Below are positions 1 to 9,271 of a stretch of 64,000 nt of DNA, piece by piece. The position numbers were made by a program, and so were the translations under genes. Origin of the DNA: Pseudomonas sp. PD9R. GTDB lineage: Bacteria; Pseudomonadota; Gammaproteobacteria; Pseudomonadales; Pseudomonadaceae. Location: NCBI RefSeq assembly GCF_019200975.1, contig NZ_JAHTMR010000020.1, positions 28,335 through 92,334 on the forward strand, read 5' to 3'. The stretch's first letter is position 1; each line of letters starts with the position of its first letter. The notes under the pieces are model-generated. The model saw only the letters and a list, made by a program, of their open reading frames with translations, had not been told where the DNA came from and ran no database searches.

Positions 1-2
1 GT

Positions 3-581
3 TTCAACTCCAACAGTCGTTTCTACGAAGCAGCGGATCAACTCTTGGGCATGAAACCCACCGAGTACCGGGCAGCCGGCCAGAACAACGACATTCGTTT
101 TGCCGTCGGCCAATGTTCCCTCGGGGCGATTCTGGTGGCACAGAGCGAGCGCGGGGTTTGTGCGATTCTGCTGGGCGACGATCCGCAGCAACTGGTCTGC
201 GATCTGCAGGACAAGTTTCGCCGGGCCAACCTGATTGGCGCTGATCAAGACTTCGAGCAACTGATCGCCAGGGTGGTCGGTTTCATCGAGGCCCCGGCCA
301 TCGGCCTGGATTTGCCGCTGGACGTGCGCGGCACGGCGTTTCAGGAGCGGGTGTGGCAAGCCCTGCGGGAGATTCCCGTCGGCAGCACGGCGAGCTATGC
401 CGATATTGCCCAGCGCATCGGCTCGCCGAAAGCCGTTCGTGCGGTGGCACAAGCCTGCGGCGCGAATAGCCTGGCGGTGGCAATCCCCTGTCACCGCGTA
501 GTACGCAGTGACGGCAATCTGTCAGGGTATCGCTGGGGCGTAGAGCGCAAACGACAGTTGCTGGAACGAGAAACGCAATAA
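3..581 (+). CDS. ada: Ada-type O6-methylguanine-DNA methyltransferase, 3' part (5' end outside window)
   Basis: The frame is open from the window edge, giving about 192 residues of the C-terminal half of a bifunctional Ada protein (full-length family members are about 350 aa). The first residues (FNSNSRFYEAADQLLG, then MKPTEYR) match the second helix-turn-helix of the AraC-type DNA-binding region. The rest is the methyltransferase domain with the acceptor motif PCHRV; the reactive Cys codon is at 489-491. The enzyme transfers the methyl group of O6-methylguanine to this cysteine, and Ada proteins also activate the alkylation response. The N-terminal Cys-rich domain cannot be seen here. A REPIN follows the stop codon directly. 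Confidence 0.9.
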   Translation, partial: FNSNSRFYEAADQLLGMKPTEYRAAGQNNDIRFAVGQCSLGAILVAQSERGVCAILLGDDPQQLVCDLQDKFRRANLIGADQDFEQLIARVVGFIEAPAIGLDLPLDVRGTAFQERVWQALREIPVGSTASYADIAQRIGSPKAVRAVAQACGANSLAVAIPCHRVVRSDGNLSGYRWGVERKRQLLERETQ

Positions 582-582
582 A

Positions 583-668
583 TGTAGGAGCTGCCGAAGG
601 CTGCGATCTTTTGATTTTGTTTTTTCAAGATCAAGATCAAAAGATCGCAGCCTTCGGCAGCTCCTACA
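583..668. repeat. REPIN (paired REP palindromes, GTAGGAGCTGCCGAAGG type)
   Basis: Two near-perfect inverted copies of a head starting TGTAGGAGCTGCCGAAGG are separated by an AT-rich middle with ATCAAAAGATC-like repeats. This is the typical Pseudomonas REP doublet. It lies between the convergent ada and yhdH-type genes and could also act as a transcription stop or mRNA stabiliser. Confidence 0.9.
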
Positions 669-674
669 TTGATG

Positions 675-1658
675 TTAACGATTCACGTCGACGACAACAC
701 GCCCGCGCAACTGCCCGGCAAGCAAGCGCGGCGCAGCGTCGATTGCCTCGCTCAGTCCGATTTCGTGGCTGATCAGCGGCAACAGGCCAAAATCCAGATC
801 CTTCGCCAATCGGCCCCACGCCTCTACGCGCTTGGCTTTCGGTTGCGTCACACTATTGATCCCCGCCAGGGTCACGCCGCGCAAAATGAACGGCGCAACG
901 GAGGCTGGAAAATCCATGCCTTGCGCCAGACCGCACGCCGCAACAGTGCCATTGGCCTTGGTGCTCGCACAGGCATTGGCCAAGGTATGGCTGCCGACAG
1001 AATCGATAACCCCAGCCCAACGTTCCCTGGCCAAAGGCTTGCCCGGTTCTGACAGTGTCGCGCGGTCGATGATTTCGCTCGCACCCAGTTGTTTCAGATA
1101 GTCGTGCTCCGAGGTACGGCCAGTGGAGGCAACGACTCGGTAGCCCAGCTTGCTGAGCAGTGCGATGGCGAAACTGCCTACACCGCCATTGGCCCCCGTG
1201 ACCAGAATTTCGCCTTGCTCAGGCGTCACACCGTTATGTTCCAGCGCCAGGATGCACAGCATCGCCGTATAACCAGCGGTGCCGATCGCCATTGATTGTG
1301 CGGCGGTGAATTCCTTGGGCAATGGAATCAGCCAATCACCGTTCAGGCGCGCTTTCTGGGCCAGTCCGCCCCAGTGTCCTTCACCGACACCCCAGCCATT
1401 CAGCAGGACTTTGTCGCCAACCTTGTAGTCCGGATGCCCGCTGGCTTCGACGGTCCCCGCCAGATCGATACCCGGCACCATCGGAAATTTTCGCACCACC
1501 GGGCTGCTGCCGGTAATGGCCAGGCCGTCCTTGAAATTCAACGTGCTATACGCCACACGCACGGTCACATCGCCCTCGGGTAGCTGATCCTCATTGATCT
1601 CTTGCAGTGTGGCCCGGTAACCGCTGTTGTCTTTATCGATCAAAATACCTTGGAACAT
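675..1658 (-). CDS. YhdH/AcuI-family quinone oxidoreductase (acrylyl-CoA reductase type)
   Basis: This 327-aa protein belongs to the medium-chain dehydrogenase/reductase superfamily. The N-terminus has the family signature NFKDGLAITG (residues 41-50) and the PGIDLAGTV stretch, and a Rossmann motif TGANGGVG lies at about 154-161. There are no zinc ligands, as expected for the quinone-oxidoreductase-like branch. YhdH/AcuI enzymes reduce acryloyl-CoA with NADPH, but many homologues have untested substrates, so the exact substrate is inferred. The gene is monocistronic, starts at an ATG with upstream CAGGAGGC, and ends just before the REPIN. Confidence 0.88.
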   Translation of the reverse strand: MFQGILIDKDNSGYRATLQEINEDQLPEGDVTVRVAYSTLNFKDGLAITGSSPVVRKFPMVPGIDLAGTVEASGHPDYKVGDKVLLNGWGVGEGHWGGLAQKARLNGDWLIPLPKEFTAAQSMAIGTAGYTAMLCILALEHNGVTPEQGEILVTGANGGVGSFAIALLSKLGYRVVASTGRTSEHDYLKQLGASEIIDRATLSEPGKPLARERWAGVIDSVGSHTLANACASTKANGTVAACGLAQGMDFPASVAPFILRGVTLAGINSVTQPKAKRVEAWGRLAKDLDFGLLPLISHEIGLSEAIDAAPRLLAGQLRGRVVVDVNR

Positions 1659-1834
1659 CGCTGCCTCCTGGTGGGATCACCTGTTGTGTTTTGATTTAAA
1701 TACCATGCCGCATAAAATATCCATACTCGACTTTAATCCAATCCACAAAACCGCCGGGCTTTTCCAAGACCAGGGGCTATGCTTTTTTTGCGGCTTTGAA
1801 AAGCCCGAAGACTGACCTGTCGATGGAGCTGACA

Positions 1835-4282
1835 ATGTCTCACCTACGCTCGTTTACCGCTTTGCTGATGCTCTGTCTGCTGGCGTTTACCCATGTTCAG
1901 GCGGCACCGGCAAAACCGTCGGCAGCGCCCGCCGACCCGGCACCGGAAACGCCGAGCTGGCCCCAAGTACTGACCAGCGGTGATACCAAACTGACCATCT
2001 ATCAGCCACAAATCGACAGCTGGGACGGTTACACCTTGCTGGCCCGCGCAGCGGTCGAGGCCACCGGGGCGGACGGCAATTCCACCTACGGCATCGTGCA
2101 ATCGAGCGCCCATACACTGGTCGACAAAGTTACCCGCTGGGTCGCGCTGGATCAGTACACCATTATCAAAGCCGATTTCCCCGCTAGCGCCGCGAACGCC
2201 GACAGCTGGGTCGAGACGATGAAAAAGGATGCGGCGAACCGCAAGAAAACGATTTCCCTCGATCAGCTCGAAGCCGCGGTGGGCGTGATCGCCGCCGAGC
2301 AACAATCCAAGGGCGAACCCATCGAGAATACGCCACCGACGATCATCACTTCTGATGTGCCGGCGCTGTTGGTGTACATCGACGGTGAGCCCGCCTATCG
2401 CCCCGTCGAAGGCACATCATTGCAACGGGTGATCAATACTCGACCGCTATTGCTCAAGGATGCTCAGGGCAAGCACTACTTGCACGTATTTGACGGCTGG
2501 ATGGTTGCGGACGAATTGAACGGCCAGTATGCGCCGCTGCCCTCTCCGTCGGCCGAACTGGAAAAAGCCAAGAAAGCCGCGATCCAGAGTCGCCAAGTGG
2601 ACTTGCTGACAGGTCAGAGCGATTCGAAAGACAAGATACCGACCCTGGCAAAACCACCGATCCCGCACATTCATATCGCCACTTCACCCACCGAACTGAT
2701 CGTCACCGACGGTGCCCCGCAGTGGCAGCCTATCCAAGGCACGAAACTGCTCTACGTGACCAACACCACCGGGCACATTTTCAAGGAGATCGGCGACCAG
2801 GACAGTTATGTGCTGATCTCCGGTCGCTGGTTCCGCGCCAGTGATATGCAGGGCCCCTGGACCTTTGCCCCGGCGGACAAGCTGCCGGCGGATTTCGCGG
2901 ACATTCCTGATGACAGCGCGAAAGAAAACGTCAAGGCCTCGGTCGCGGGGACGCCACAGGCCAAGGAAGCGGCAATTGCAGCCACCATTCCTCAGACCTC
3001 GGCCGTGAAGAAAAGCCAACTGAAAATGACAGCGCCACAATTCGACGGCCAACCACAGTTCAAGGCCATCAATGGCACACCACTGCAATATGTAGTGAAC
3101 ACCGCGACGCCGATCATCATGGTCGACGCCAATAGTTGGTACGCGGTGGAGAACGGTATCTGGTTCGTTGCCCCTTCGGTGCAAGGCCCCTGGGCGGTCG
3201 CCACGTCGGTGCCGGCAGTGATCTATTCGATTCCACCCAGCTCGCCGATGCACTACATCACCTACGTGAAAGTTTATTCAGCCAACGGCGATACCGTGGT
3301 CGTGGGTTACACGCCGGGGTATCAAGGCTCCACGATAGACCCCAACAGTGGCGTGGTGGTGTATGGCACGGGTTACCCGTACACGCCTTGGGTCGGAAGC
3401 GCCTGGTATGGCCCGCCGGTGACGTACGGTTTTGGCGTGGCAATTCGGTATACGCCTTGGACCGGCTGGACGTTTGGTTTTGGCTTCGGCTGGAGTTGGG
3501 GTGGCAGCACAGTGGCGATGGGTTGGGGTTGGGGTGCCTATCCGTGGTGGGGCAATTATGGTTGGGGTTACGCCTGGGGTCCGCGCCTGTATCCCGCGCC
3601 GATACCATGGGGCGGCGCGGCCTATGGATATCACGGCGGCGCGGTTGCCTGGGGACCCGGCGGTTGGGCCGGCACGACGGGCAACATTTACCGTCAGTGG
3701 GGTGATCGCGCATCCGTCAGTCGCCACGGCGCTGGTTACAACGCCTGGACCGGCAACCGCTGGGCCGGCCAGGTCGGCGCATCCTACAACTCGCGCACCG
3801 GTGTCTCGGCGGCAGGCCAGCGCGGCGCGGTGCATAACGTTTATACCGGCAATTACGCCGCAGGACACGGCGGCGTGGCGGTCGGTCCCAACGGCGGGGC
3901 GATTGCCGGGCAACACGTGACTGCGGGCAATGTACGCACTGGCACCCAGGTCACCGCCAATCGCGGAGCTGTCTACAACCCCAACACCGGAAACACTACT
4001 GGTTACCGGGGCGTTCATGGTCGTAACAGCGGTGCCGCGCAAATTGGCGACAACGTCTATGCCGGACATGACGGCAACGTTTACAAGAAAACCGACGACG
4101 GCTGGCAATCGATGGTCGGCGGTGCAAATCGCAGCAGTCCGGTGAACACCGCTCAAGTGCAAAACCTCAACCGTGATTCAGCGGCGCGCTCGATGGGGAA
4201 TGAGCGGCTCAACAGCTATCACAACTCTTCTCAGATGATGAATCGTTCATTTGGCGGGGGCGGCGGATTGCATCGACGGTGA
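1835..4282 (+). CDS. Large secreted Gly/Trp/Tyr-rich repeat protein of unknown function
   Basis: I do not recognise a characterised family. The chosen ATG has GGAG six bases upstream; another ATG lies at 1823. The 815-aa product has a signal peptide ending at VQAAP. Three related modules follow at roughly residues 170-240, 290-370 and 405-470. They share a pattern of G.P.(Y/W/F)..(V/I).GT.L.YV.NT followed by a strand ending in GPW or similar. Then comes a zone extremely rich in Gly, Trp and Tyr (about 500-640). The C-terminal part has degenerate short repeats containing YN.(W/R)TGN or G.V. The composition suggests a surface or extracellular beta-rich protein. It ends about 95 bases before nitronate monooxygenase. 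Confidence 0.7.
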   Translation: MSHLRSFTALLMLCLLAFTHVQAAPAKPSAAPADPAPETPSWPQVLTSGDTKLTIYQPQIDSWDGYTLLARAAVEATGADGNSTYGIVQSSAHTLVDKVTRWVALDQYTIIKADFPASAANADSWVETMKKDAANRKKTISLDQLEAAVGVIAAEQQSKGEPIENTPPTIITSDVPALLVYIDGEPAYRPVEGTSLQRVINTRPLLLKDAQGKHYLHVFDGWMVADELNGQYAPLPSPSAELEKAKKAAIQSRQVDLLTGQSDSKDKIPTLAKPPIPHIHIATSPTELIVTDGAPQWQPIQGTKLLYVTNTTGHIFKEIGDQDSYVLISGRWFRASDMQGPWTFAPADKLPADFADIPDDSAKENVKASVAGTPQAKEAAIAATIPQTSAVKKSQLKMTAPQFDGQPQFKAINGTPLQYVVNTATPIIMVDANSWYAVENGIWFVAPSVQGPWAVATSVPAVIYSIPPSSPMHYITYVKVYSANGDTVVVGYTPGYQGSTIDPNSGVVVYGTGYPYTPWVGSAWYGPPVTYGFGVAIRYTPWTGWTFGFGFGWSWGGSTVAMGWGWGAYPWWGNYGWGYAWGPRLYPAPIPWGGAAYGYHGGAVAWGPGGWAGTTGNIYRQWGDRASVSRHGAGYNAWTGNRWAGQVGASYNSRTGVSAAGQRGAVHNVYTGNYAAGHGGVAVGPNGGAIAGQHVTAGNVRTGTQVTANRGAVYNPNTGNTTGYRGVHGRNSGAAQIGDNVYAGHDGNVYKKTDDGWQSMVGGANRSSPVNTAQVQNLNRDSAARSMGNERLNSYHNSSQMMNRSFGGGGGLHRR

Positions 4283-4376
4283 CAGCACTCAAACATCACT
4301 GGCCTTGCAACAACCATTGCTGTTACAAATCCGGTTCTACCGCCCTGCCCGGTTAAAACGTCGGAGTACACCCCAA

Positions 4377-5441
4377 ATGAGCCAATGGCCAGATACGCGA
4401 ATTCTCGACTTGCTCGGGATCGAACTGCCCATCATCCAGGCCCCCATGGCCGGTGCCACCAACTCTTCCATGGTCATCGCCGCGAGCAATGCGGGTGGCC
4501 TGGGTTCCATGCCAGCGGCCATGCTGACCATCGAGCAATTGCGCAATGAACTGAAGACCATCCGCCAGCACAGCCAGCGCCCGTTCAATATCAACTACTT
4601 CTGCCATCAACCACCACCGGCGGATGAGCAACGCGCGCAAGACTGGAAAAACCTGCTCGAACCTTACTACCGGGAACTCGGTGTGGATTTCGACGCGCCG
4701 ACGCCGGTGTCCAATCGTGCGCCGTTCGATCACGCAGCCTGCGAAGTCGTCGAAGAGTTTCGCCCCGAAGTCGTGAGCTTCCATTTCGGCCTGCCGGAAA
4801 AATCCCTGCTGGATCGGGTGAAAGCCACCGGCGCAAAAGTATTATCGTCGGCTACCACCGTCGAAGAGGCGGTCTGGCTTGAGCAACATGGCTGTGATGC
4901 GATCATCGCCATGGGTTACGAAGCGGGAGGACATCGCGGGATGTTTCTCAGTGATGACCTGAGCAGCCAGGTAGGAACTTTCGCCTTGGTACCTCTCATC
5001 GTCGATGCGGTGAAAGTACCGGTGATTGCTGCGGGCGGCATTGCCGATGCGCGCGGTGTCGCGGCGGCGTTGATGCTGGGGGCTTCGGCGGTGCAAGTGG
5101 GCACGGCCTATCTGTTCACGCCGGAGGCCAAGGTCAGTGCCTCGCATCACAAGGCATTGCGTACGGCCAAGGAAAGCGAGACGGCCGTCACTAATATTTT
5201 CACCGGGCGCCCAGCGCGCGGGATCCTCAATCGGGTCATGCGTGACCTGGGCCCGATGTGCGACAAAGCACCGGCCTTTCCGCTGGCCGGCGGCGCGTTG
5301 ATGCCATTGCGCGCCAAGGGGGAAGCGGATTTCAGCAACCTCTGGGCCGGGCAAGCGTTCACGCTGGGTGTTGAATTGACAACGGCAGAACTGACCCGTC
5401 GCCTGGCTGAAGAGGGTTTGGCTAAATTGCTGGGGCGCTGA
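4377..5441 (+). CDS. Nitronate monooxygenase (2-nitropropane dioxygenase family)
   Basis: The 354-aa protein is an FMN-dependent TIM-barrel enzyme that oxidises alkyl nitronates to carbonyl compounds and nitrite. The N-terminus has the family signature (L)PIIQAPMAG. The mid-region has EAGGHRG, which contains the catalytic-type histidine of class I enzymes, and the phosphate-binding region AAGGIADARG...GASAVQVGT is intact. I chose the ATG at 4377, with GGAG about ten bases upstream; longer in-frame extensions run into the preceding gene. It is probably transcribed alone, since the next gene has its own regulated promoter. Confidence 0.88.
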   Translation: MSQWPDTRILDLLGIELPIIQAPMAGATNSSMVIAASNAGGLGSMPAAMLTIEQLRNELKTIRQHSQRPFNINYFCHQPPPADEQRAQDWKNLLEPYYRELGVDFDAPTPVSNRAPFDHAACEVVEEFRPEVVSFHFGLPEKSLLDRVKATGAKVLSSATTVEEAVWLEQHGCDAIIAMGYEAGGHRGMFLSDDLSSQVGTFALVPLIVDAVKVPVIAAGGIADARGVAAALMLGASAVQVGTAYLFTPEAKVSASHHKALRTAKESETAVTNIFTGRPARGILNRVMRDLGPMCDKAPAFPLAGGALMPLRAKGEADFSNLWAGQAFTLGVELTTAELTRRLAEEGLAKLLGR

Positions 5442-5508
5442 TGATCAGTGATGTGTGATCAGCTCAAACTTGTGGCGCAGATCCAACTCATTCCGTTTGC
5501 AGGCAATT

Positions 5509-5532
5509 CGCTATATATTCCGATATATAGCG
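5509..5532 (+). promoter_or_regulatory. ModE-type molybdate operator (Mo box)
   Basis: A perfect inverted repeat CGCTATATA-N6-TATATAGCG lies 40 bases before modA. It matches the known ModE box pattern of two CGCTATATA-like half sites six to seven bases apart. Molybdate-bound ModE would repress modABC here. No modE gene is present in this window. Confidence 0.85.
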
Positions 5533-5572
5533 TTTCACCCCCTCGTTATATTGCCTACCACGGAGCCGTTTC

Positions 5573-6340
5573 ATGACCCATCGCGCCTCACGTTTTGCCC
5601 CTACTTGCCTGGCCAGCCTTCTCGCTGTCTTTGCCTTCGGCTCTGCCCAGGCGGACGAAGTCCAGGTCGCTGTCGCTGCCAACTTCACTGCACCGATCCA
5701 GGCGATCGCTGCGGATTTTGAAAAAGACACCGGCCATAAACTGGTGACTTCCTTTGGCGCGACGGGTCAGTTCTACACCCAGATCAAGAATGGCGCACCG
5801 TTCGAAGTGTTCCTCTCGGCGGACGACACTACTGCGCAGAAACTGGAACAAGAAGGTGACACGGTAAAAGGCTCACGCTTCACCTACGCCATCGGCACTC
5901 TCGCGTTGTGGTCGGCTAAAGAAGGCTACGTCGACGCCAAGGGCAAAGTCCTGAGCGACAACCAGTACCAGCATCTGTCCATCGCCAACCCGAAAGCCGC
6001 ACCTTATGGTCTGGCCGCCACCCAGGTGCTGGCCAAAGAAGGTCTGACCGACAAAGTCAAAGACAAGATCGTAGAAGGCCAAAACATCACTCAGGCCTAT
6101 CAATTCGTCTCCACCGGAAACGCCGAACTCGGTTTTGTCGCCCTGTCGCAGATCTACAAGGACGGTAAAATCACCAGCGGTTCGGCCTGGATCGTTCCGG
6201 CCAGCATGCACGACCCGATCAAACAAGACGCGGTGATCCTCAACAAGGGCAAAGACAACCCGGCTGCCAAGGCGCTGGTTGAATACCTCAAGGGCCCGAA
6301 AGCGGCTGCTGTCATCAAGTCCTACGGTTATCAACTCTAA
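5573..6340 (+). CDS. modA: Molybdate ABC transporter, periplasmic binding protein
   Basis: The 255-aa protein begins with a Sec signal peptide ending near AQADE. It shows the ModA family pattern VAVAANFTAPI near the mature N-terminus, GATGQFYTQI, APFEVFLSAD and a C-terminal SYGYQL. ModA captures molybdate (and tungstate) in the periplasm and hands it to ModB. The stop codon TAA is directly followed by the ATG of modB, so the genes are cotranscribed and translation is probably coupled. The upstream Mo box indicates repression when molybdate is plentiful. Confidence 0.95.
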   Translation: MTHRASRFAPTCLASLLAVFAFGSAQADEVQVAVAANFTAPIQAIAADFEKDTGHKLVTSFGATGQFYTQIKNGAPFEVFLSADDTTAQKLEQEGDTVKGSRFTYAIGTLALWSAKEGYVDAKGKVLSDNQYQHLSIANPKAAPYGLAATQVLAKEGLTDKVKDKIVEGQNITQAYQFVSTGNAELGFVALSQIYKDGKITSGSAWIVPASMHDPIKQDAVILNKGKDNPAAKALVEYLKGPKAAAVIKSYGYQL

Positions 6341-7021
6341 ATGTCGCTGTCGAGTGCCGATTTTTCCGCCATCTGGCTGACCCTGAAACTGGCGTCCCTG
6401 ACGACCATCATCCTGTTGGTGATCGGCACTCCACTCGCGTTATGGCTATCGCGCACCCAATCCTGGTTGCGCGGCCCGGTCGGGGCGATCGTCGCCCTGC
6501 CCCTGGTGCTGCCGCCCACGGTGATTGGCTTTTATTTGTTGCTGGCGCTCGGTCCCCATGGGTTCGTCGGCCAGTTCACCCAATCACTGGGGCTCGGCAC
6601 CCTCACTTTCAGTTTTGCAGGGTTGGTGATCGGCTCGGTGCTGTACTCGATGCCGTTCGTAGTCCAACCGCTGCAAAACGCTTTTTCCGCCATCGGTACT
6701 CGCCCGCTGGAAGTGGCCGCCACCTTACGCGCCAATCCCTGGGACACCTTCTTCAGTGTGACACTTCCCCTTGCCCGGCCTGGTTTTATCACCGCCGCCA
6801 TTCTCGGCTTCGCCCACACAGTCGGCGAATTTGGCGTGGTGCTGATGATAGGCGGCAACATTCCTGATAAAACCCGAGTGGTTTCGGTGCAGATCTACGA
6901 TCACGTCGAAGCCATGGAATACGCCCAGGCCCATTGGCTGGCCGGGGTCATGCTGGTGTTCTCCTTTGCGGTGTTACTGGCGCTGTACTCCAGCCGTAAA
7001 ACCAAAGCGGGCTGGAGCTGA
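6341..7021 (+). CDS. modB: Molybdate ABC transporter, permease
   Basis: The 226-aa membrane protein has five to six hydrophobic segments. The cytoplasmic coupling loop motif (EVAATLRANPWDTFFSVTLP, about residues 127-146) is the EAA-type site that contacts ModC. It starts immediately after modA and ends three bases before modC. It forms the homodimeric channel for molybdate in the inner membrane. Confidence 0.95.
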   Translation: MSLSSADFSAIWLTLKLASLTTIILLVIGTPLALWLSRTQSWLRGPVGAIVALPLVLPPTVIGFYLLLALGPHGFVGQFTQSLGLGTLTFSFAGLVIGSVLYSMPFVVQPLQNAFSAIGTRPLEVAATLRANPWDTFFSVTLPLARPGFITAAILGFAHTVGEFGVVLMIGGNIPDKTRVVSVQIYDHVEAMEYAQAHWLAGVMLVFSFAVLLALYSSRKTKAGWS

Positions 7022-7024
7022 TCG

Positions 7025-8104
7025 ATGATTCAAACACGCCTCAAATTGAGTTACTCCGGGTTCGCCCTTGATGTCGATCTGCAGTTACCCGGCCGCGGAG
7101 TCACCGCTCTTTATGGTCACTCCGGTTCGGGCAAAACTACCTGCCTACGCTGCATCGCCGGTCTGGAGCGGGCCGACCAAGGTTTTATCCAGGTTAACGA
7201 TGAAGTCTGGCAGGACAGCGACAAAAAGCTCTTCGTAGCACCGCACAAACGTGCCTTGGGTTATGTGTTTCAGGAGGCGAGCCTGTTTCCGCATCTGTCG
7301 GTGCTGGCCAATCTGCAATTCGGCCTCAAGCGCATTGCGAAACCCCAGCGGCGGGTCGACATGGCTCATGCAACCGAATTGTTGGGGATCGGACATCTGC
7401 TCGATCGCCATCCACAACACCTTTCAGGAGGTGAACGGCAGCGTGTCGGCATTGCCCGCGCCCTGCTCACCAGCCCGAAACTGTTGCTGATGGACGAACC
7501 GCTGGCCGCGCTGGATGCCCAACGCAAAAGCGAAATCCTGCCCTACCTGCAACGGCTGCACGACGAACTGGATATCCCGGTGCTGTACGTCAGTCACTCC
7601 CAGGATGAAGTGGCGCGACTGGCCGACCATATCGTTCTGCTGAGTGATGGCAAGGCGTTGGCCAGCGGACCTATTGGTCAAACCCTGGCGCGCCTCGACC
7701 TGCCGCTCGCAATGGGTGATGACGCGGGTGTTGTGATCGAGGGAAGTGTTAGCGCCTATGACGCCAACTACCAACTGCTGACGTTGCAATTGCCGGGCAC
7801 TGACCTGAACATTCGCGTGCCGCACACGCCGATGGCGACGGGTCAGGCACTGCGCTGCAAGGTGCAAGCGCGAGATGTCAGCCTGAGCCTGCAAATTACC
7901 GGGCAAAGCAGCATCCTCAATCGTCTGCCAGTCACTGTGGTCAGTGAGATGGGGGCGGACAACGCTGCCCACGTCCTCATTCGGCTGGATGCGGCGGGAA
8001 CGCCACTTTTGGCGCGCATCACTCGTTTCTCCCGCGATCAATTGAACGTACACGCCGGACAACAACTCTGGGCGCAGATCAAGGCTGTGGCCGTTCTGGC
8101 TTAA
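7025..8104 (+). CDS. modC: Molybdate ABC transporter, ATPase with C-terminal Mop domain
   Basis: The 359-aa protein has Walker A GHSGSGKTT at residues 31-39, the ABC signature LSGGE at 133-137 and Walker B LLLMDEP at 153-159, followed by the H-loop region VSHSQDE. The C-terminal 70 or so residues form a Mop-type molybdate-binding domain, which in known ModC proteins lets molybdate inhibit transport. It is the third gene of modABC, three bases after modB. Confidence 0.95.
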   Translation: MIQTRLKLSYSGFALDVDLQLPGRGVTALYGHSGSGKTTCLRCIAGLERADQGFIQVNDEVWQDSDKKLFVAPHKRALGYVFQEASLFPHLSVLANLQFGLKRIAKPQRRVDMAHATELLGIGHLLDRHPQHLSGGERQRVGIARALLTSPKLLLMDEPLAALDAQRKSEILPYLQRLHDELDIPVLYVSHSQDEVARLADHIVLLSDGKALASGPIGQTLARLDLPLAMGDDAGVVIEGSVSAYDANYQLLTLQLPGTDLNIRVPHTPMATGQALRCKVQARDVSLSLQITGQSSILNRLPVTVVSEMGADNAAHVLIRLDAAGTPLLARITRFSRDQLNVHAGQQLWAQIKAVAVLA

Positions 8105-8179
8105 CTGCGTTGGCACGACTGCAGCGGCGCGGGGTCAATGGCTGTAACGGTCACTGATTCCACGCCCAGGACAAACGCC

Positions 8180-9199
8180 ATGCCCGATGTGCTGCCGCCC
8201 GATCTGCATTACGTCGATGACTCTCAGCCCGGAATCACCCGCAGGAAACTGCGCGGCAAGTTCTGCTATTTCGACCCCAGCGGCCAACGCATCACCGAGC
8301 CGGATGAAATCAAGCGAATCAACGCCCTCGCGGTGCCGCCCGCCTACGCCGATGTGTGGATCTGCGCCGATCCGCGCGGGCATTTGCAAGCGACCGGCCG
8401 CGACGCTCGGGGTCGCAAACAGTACCGCTATCACGTTCGCTGGCGAGAAGTGCGCGACACCGACAAATACTCGCGCCTGCGCGATTTCGGCCTTGCGCTA
8501 CCGAAGCTGCGCAAACAACTGGAGGCCTTGTTGGCTGCTCCGGGTTTTAGCCGCGACAAAGTCATGGCGACGGTCATCACCTTGCTCGATGCGACGCTGA
8601 TCCGGGTCGGCAACACTCAATATGCACGGGACAACCGTTCGTACGGCCTGACCACGTTGCGCAATCGTCACGTGGAGATCAATGGCAGTGCAATTGTCTT
8701 CCAGTTTCGCGGCAAAAGCGGCGTCGAACATCAGATCACCGTGAAGGACCGGCGCCTGGCGCGGATCATCAAGCGTTGCCAGGAGATTCCTGGTCAGAAC
8801 CTCTTTCAGTACTTCGATGAAAACGGCGAGCGGCACACCATCACGTCGTCCGACGTCAACGCCTACCTGCAAACCCTGACGGGTGCAGACTTTACCGCCA
8901 AGGACTACCGCACCTGGGCCGGCAGCGCCCTGGCCCTCGCGGTTTTGCGCAAATTGCAATGGCAACCCGAATCCGAGGCTAAACGGCATGTGGTGGAGAT
9001 GGTGAAAAACGTCGCCAGGCAGCTGGGCAACACCCCGGCCGTGTGCCGCAAGTGCTACATCCATCCGGCCGTACTCGATGGTTTTCTATTGGGCGCACTG
9101 GCCGAGCTGCCCAGGTCGAGGGTGCGCAAAGGCCTGCGGGCGGAAGAAGTGGGATTAGCCTTATTGCTGGAGAAGTTGGCCGCTGAACCGACGAATTGA
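8180..9199 (+). CDS. DNA topoisomerase IB (poxvirus type)
   Basis: This is a bacterial type IB topoisomerase of about 339 aa, which relaxes supercoils by transient 3'-phosphotyrosyl cleavage. The N-terminus reads DLHYVDDSQPGITR as in the family. The catalytic tyrosine is in CRKCYIHPAV, 47 residues from the C-terminus, and the expected basic residues lie in the RDNRSYGLTTLRNRHV segment. I chose ATG 8180, with AGGA nine bases upstream. An ATG at 8138 would add 14 residues with no obvious family similarity. The gene stands alone after modC. Confidence 0.88.
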   Translation: MPDVLPPDLHYVDDSQPGITRRKLRGKFCYFDPSGQRITEPDEIKRINALAVPPAYADVWICADPRGHLQATGRDARGRKQYRYHVRWREVRDTDKYSRLRDFGLALPKLRKQLEALLAAPGFSRDKVMATVITLLDATLIRVGNTQYARDNRSYGLTTLRNRHVEINGSAIVFQFRGKSGVEHQITVKDRRLARIIKRCQEIPGQNLFQYFDENGERHTITSSDVNAYLQTLTGADFTAKDYRTWAGSALALAVLRKLQWQPESEAKRHVVEMVKNVARQLGNTPAVCRKCYIHPAVLDGFLLGALAELPRSRVRKGLRAEEVGLALLLEKLAAEPTN

Positions 9200-9211
9200 C
9201 TTGCTTACTTT

Positions 9212-9239
9212 TTGCACAATTGCGAATGACTTCTATAGT
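9212..9239 (+). promoter_or_regulatory. Predicted sigma-70 promoter for the 9272-9493 gene
   Basis: TTGCAC (9212-9217) and TATAGT (9234-9239) are separated by 16 bases and lie 32 bases before the start codon. This is a good match to the vegetative promoter pattern; it is predicted only. Confidence 0.5.
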
Positions 9240-9271
9240 TGATCTGTAAACGAATCAGCTGCGGTGAGGCC

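Noticed and set aside
3278..4162. Long minus-strand open frame of 294 codons opposite the large secreted protein
   Set aside because: It is an antisense shadow of a GC-rich Gly/Trp repeat region, has no ribosome site and no recognisable protein sequence.
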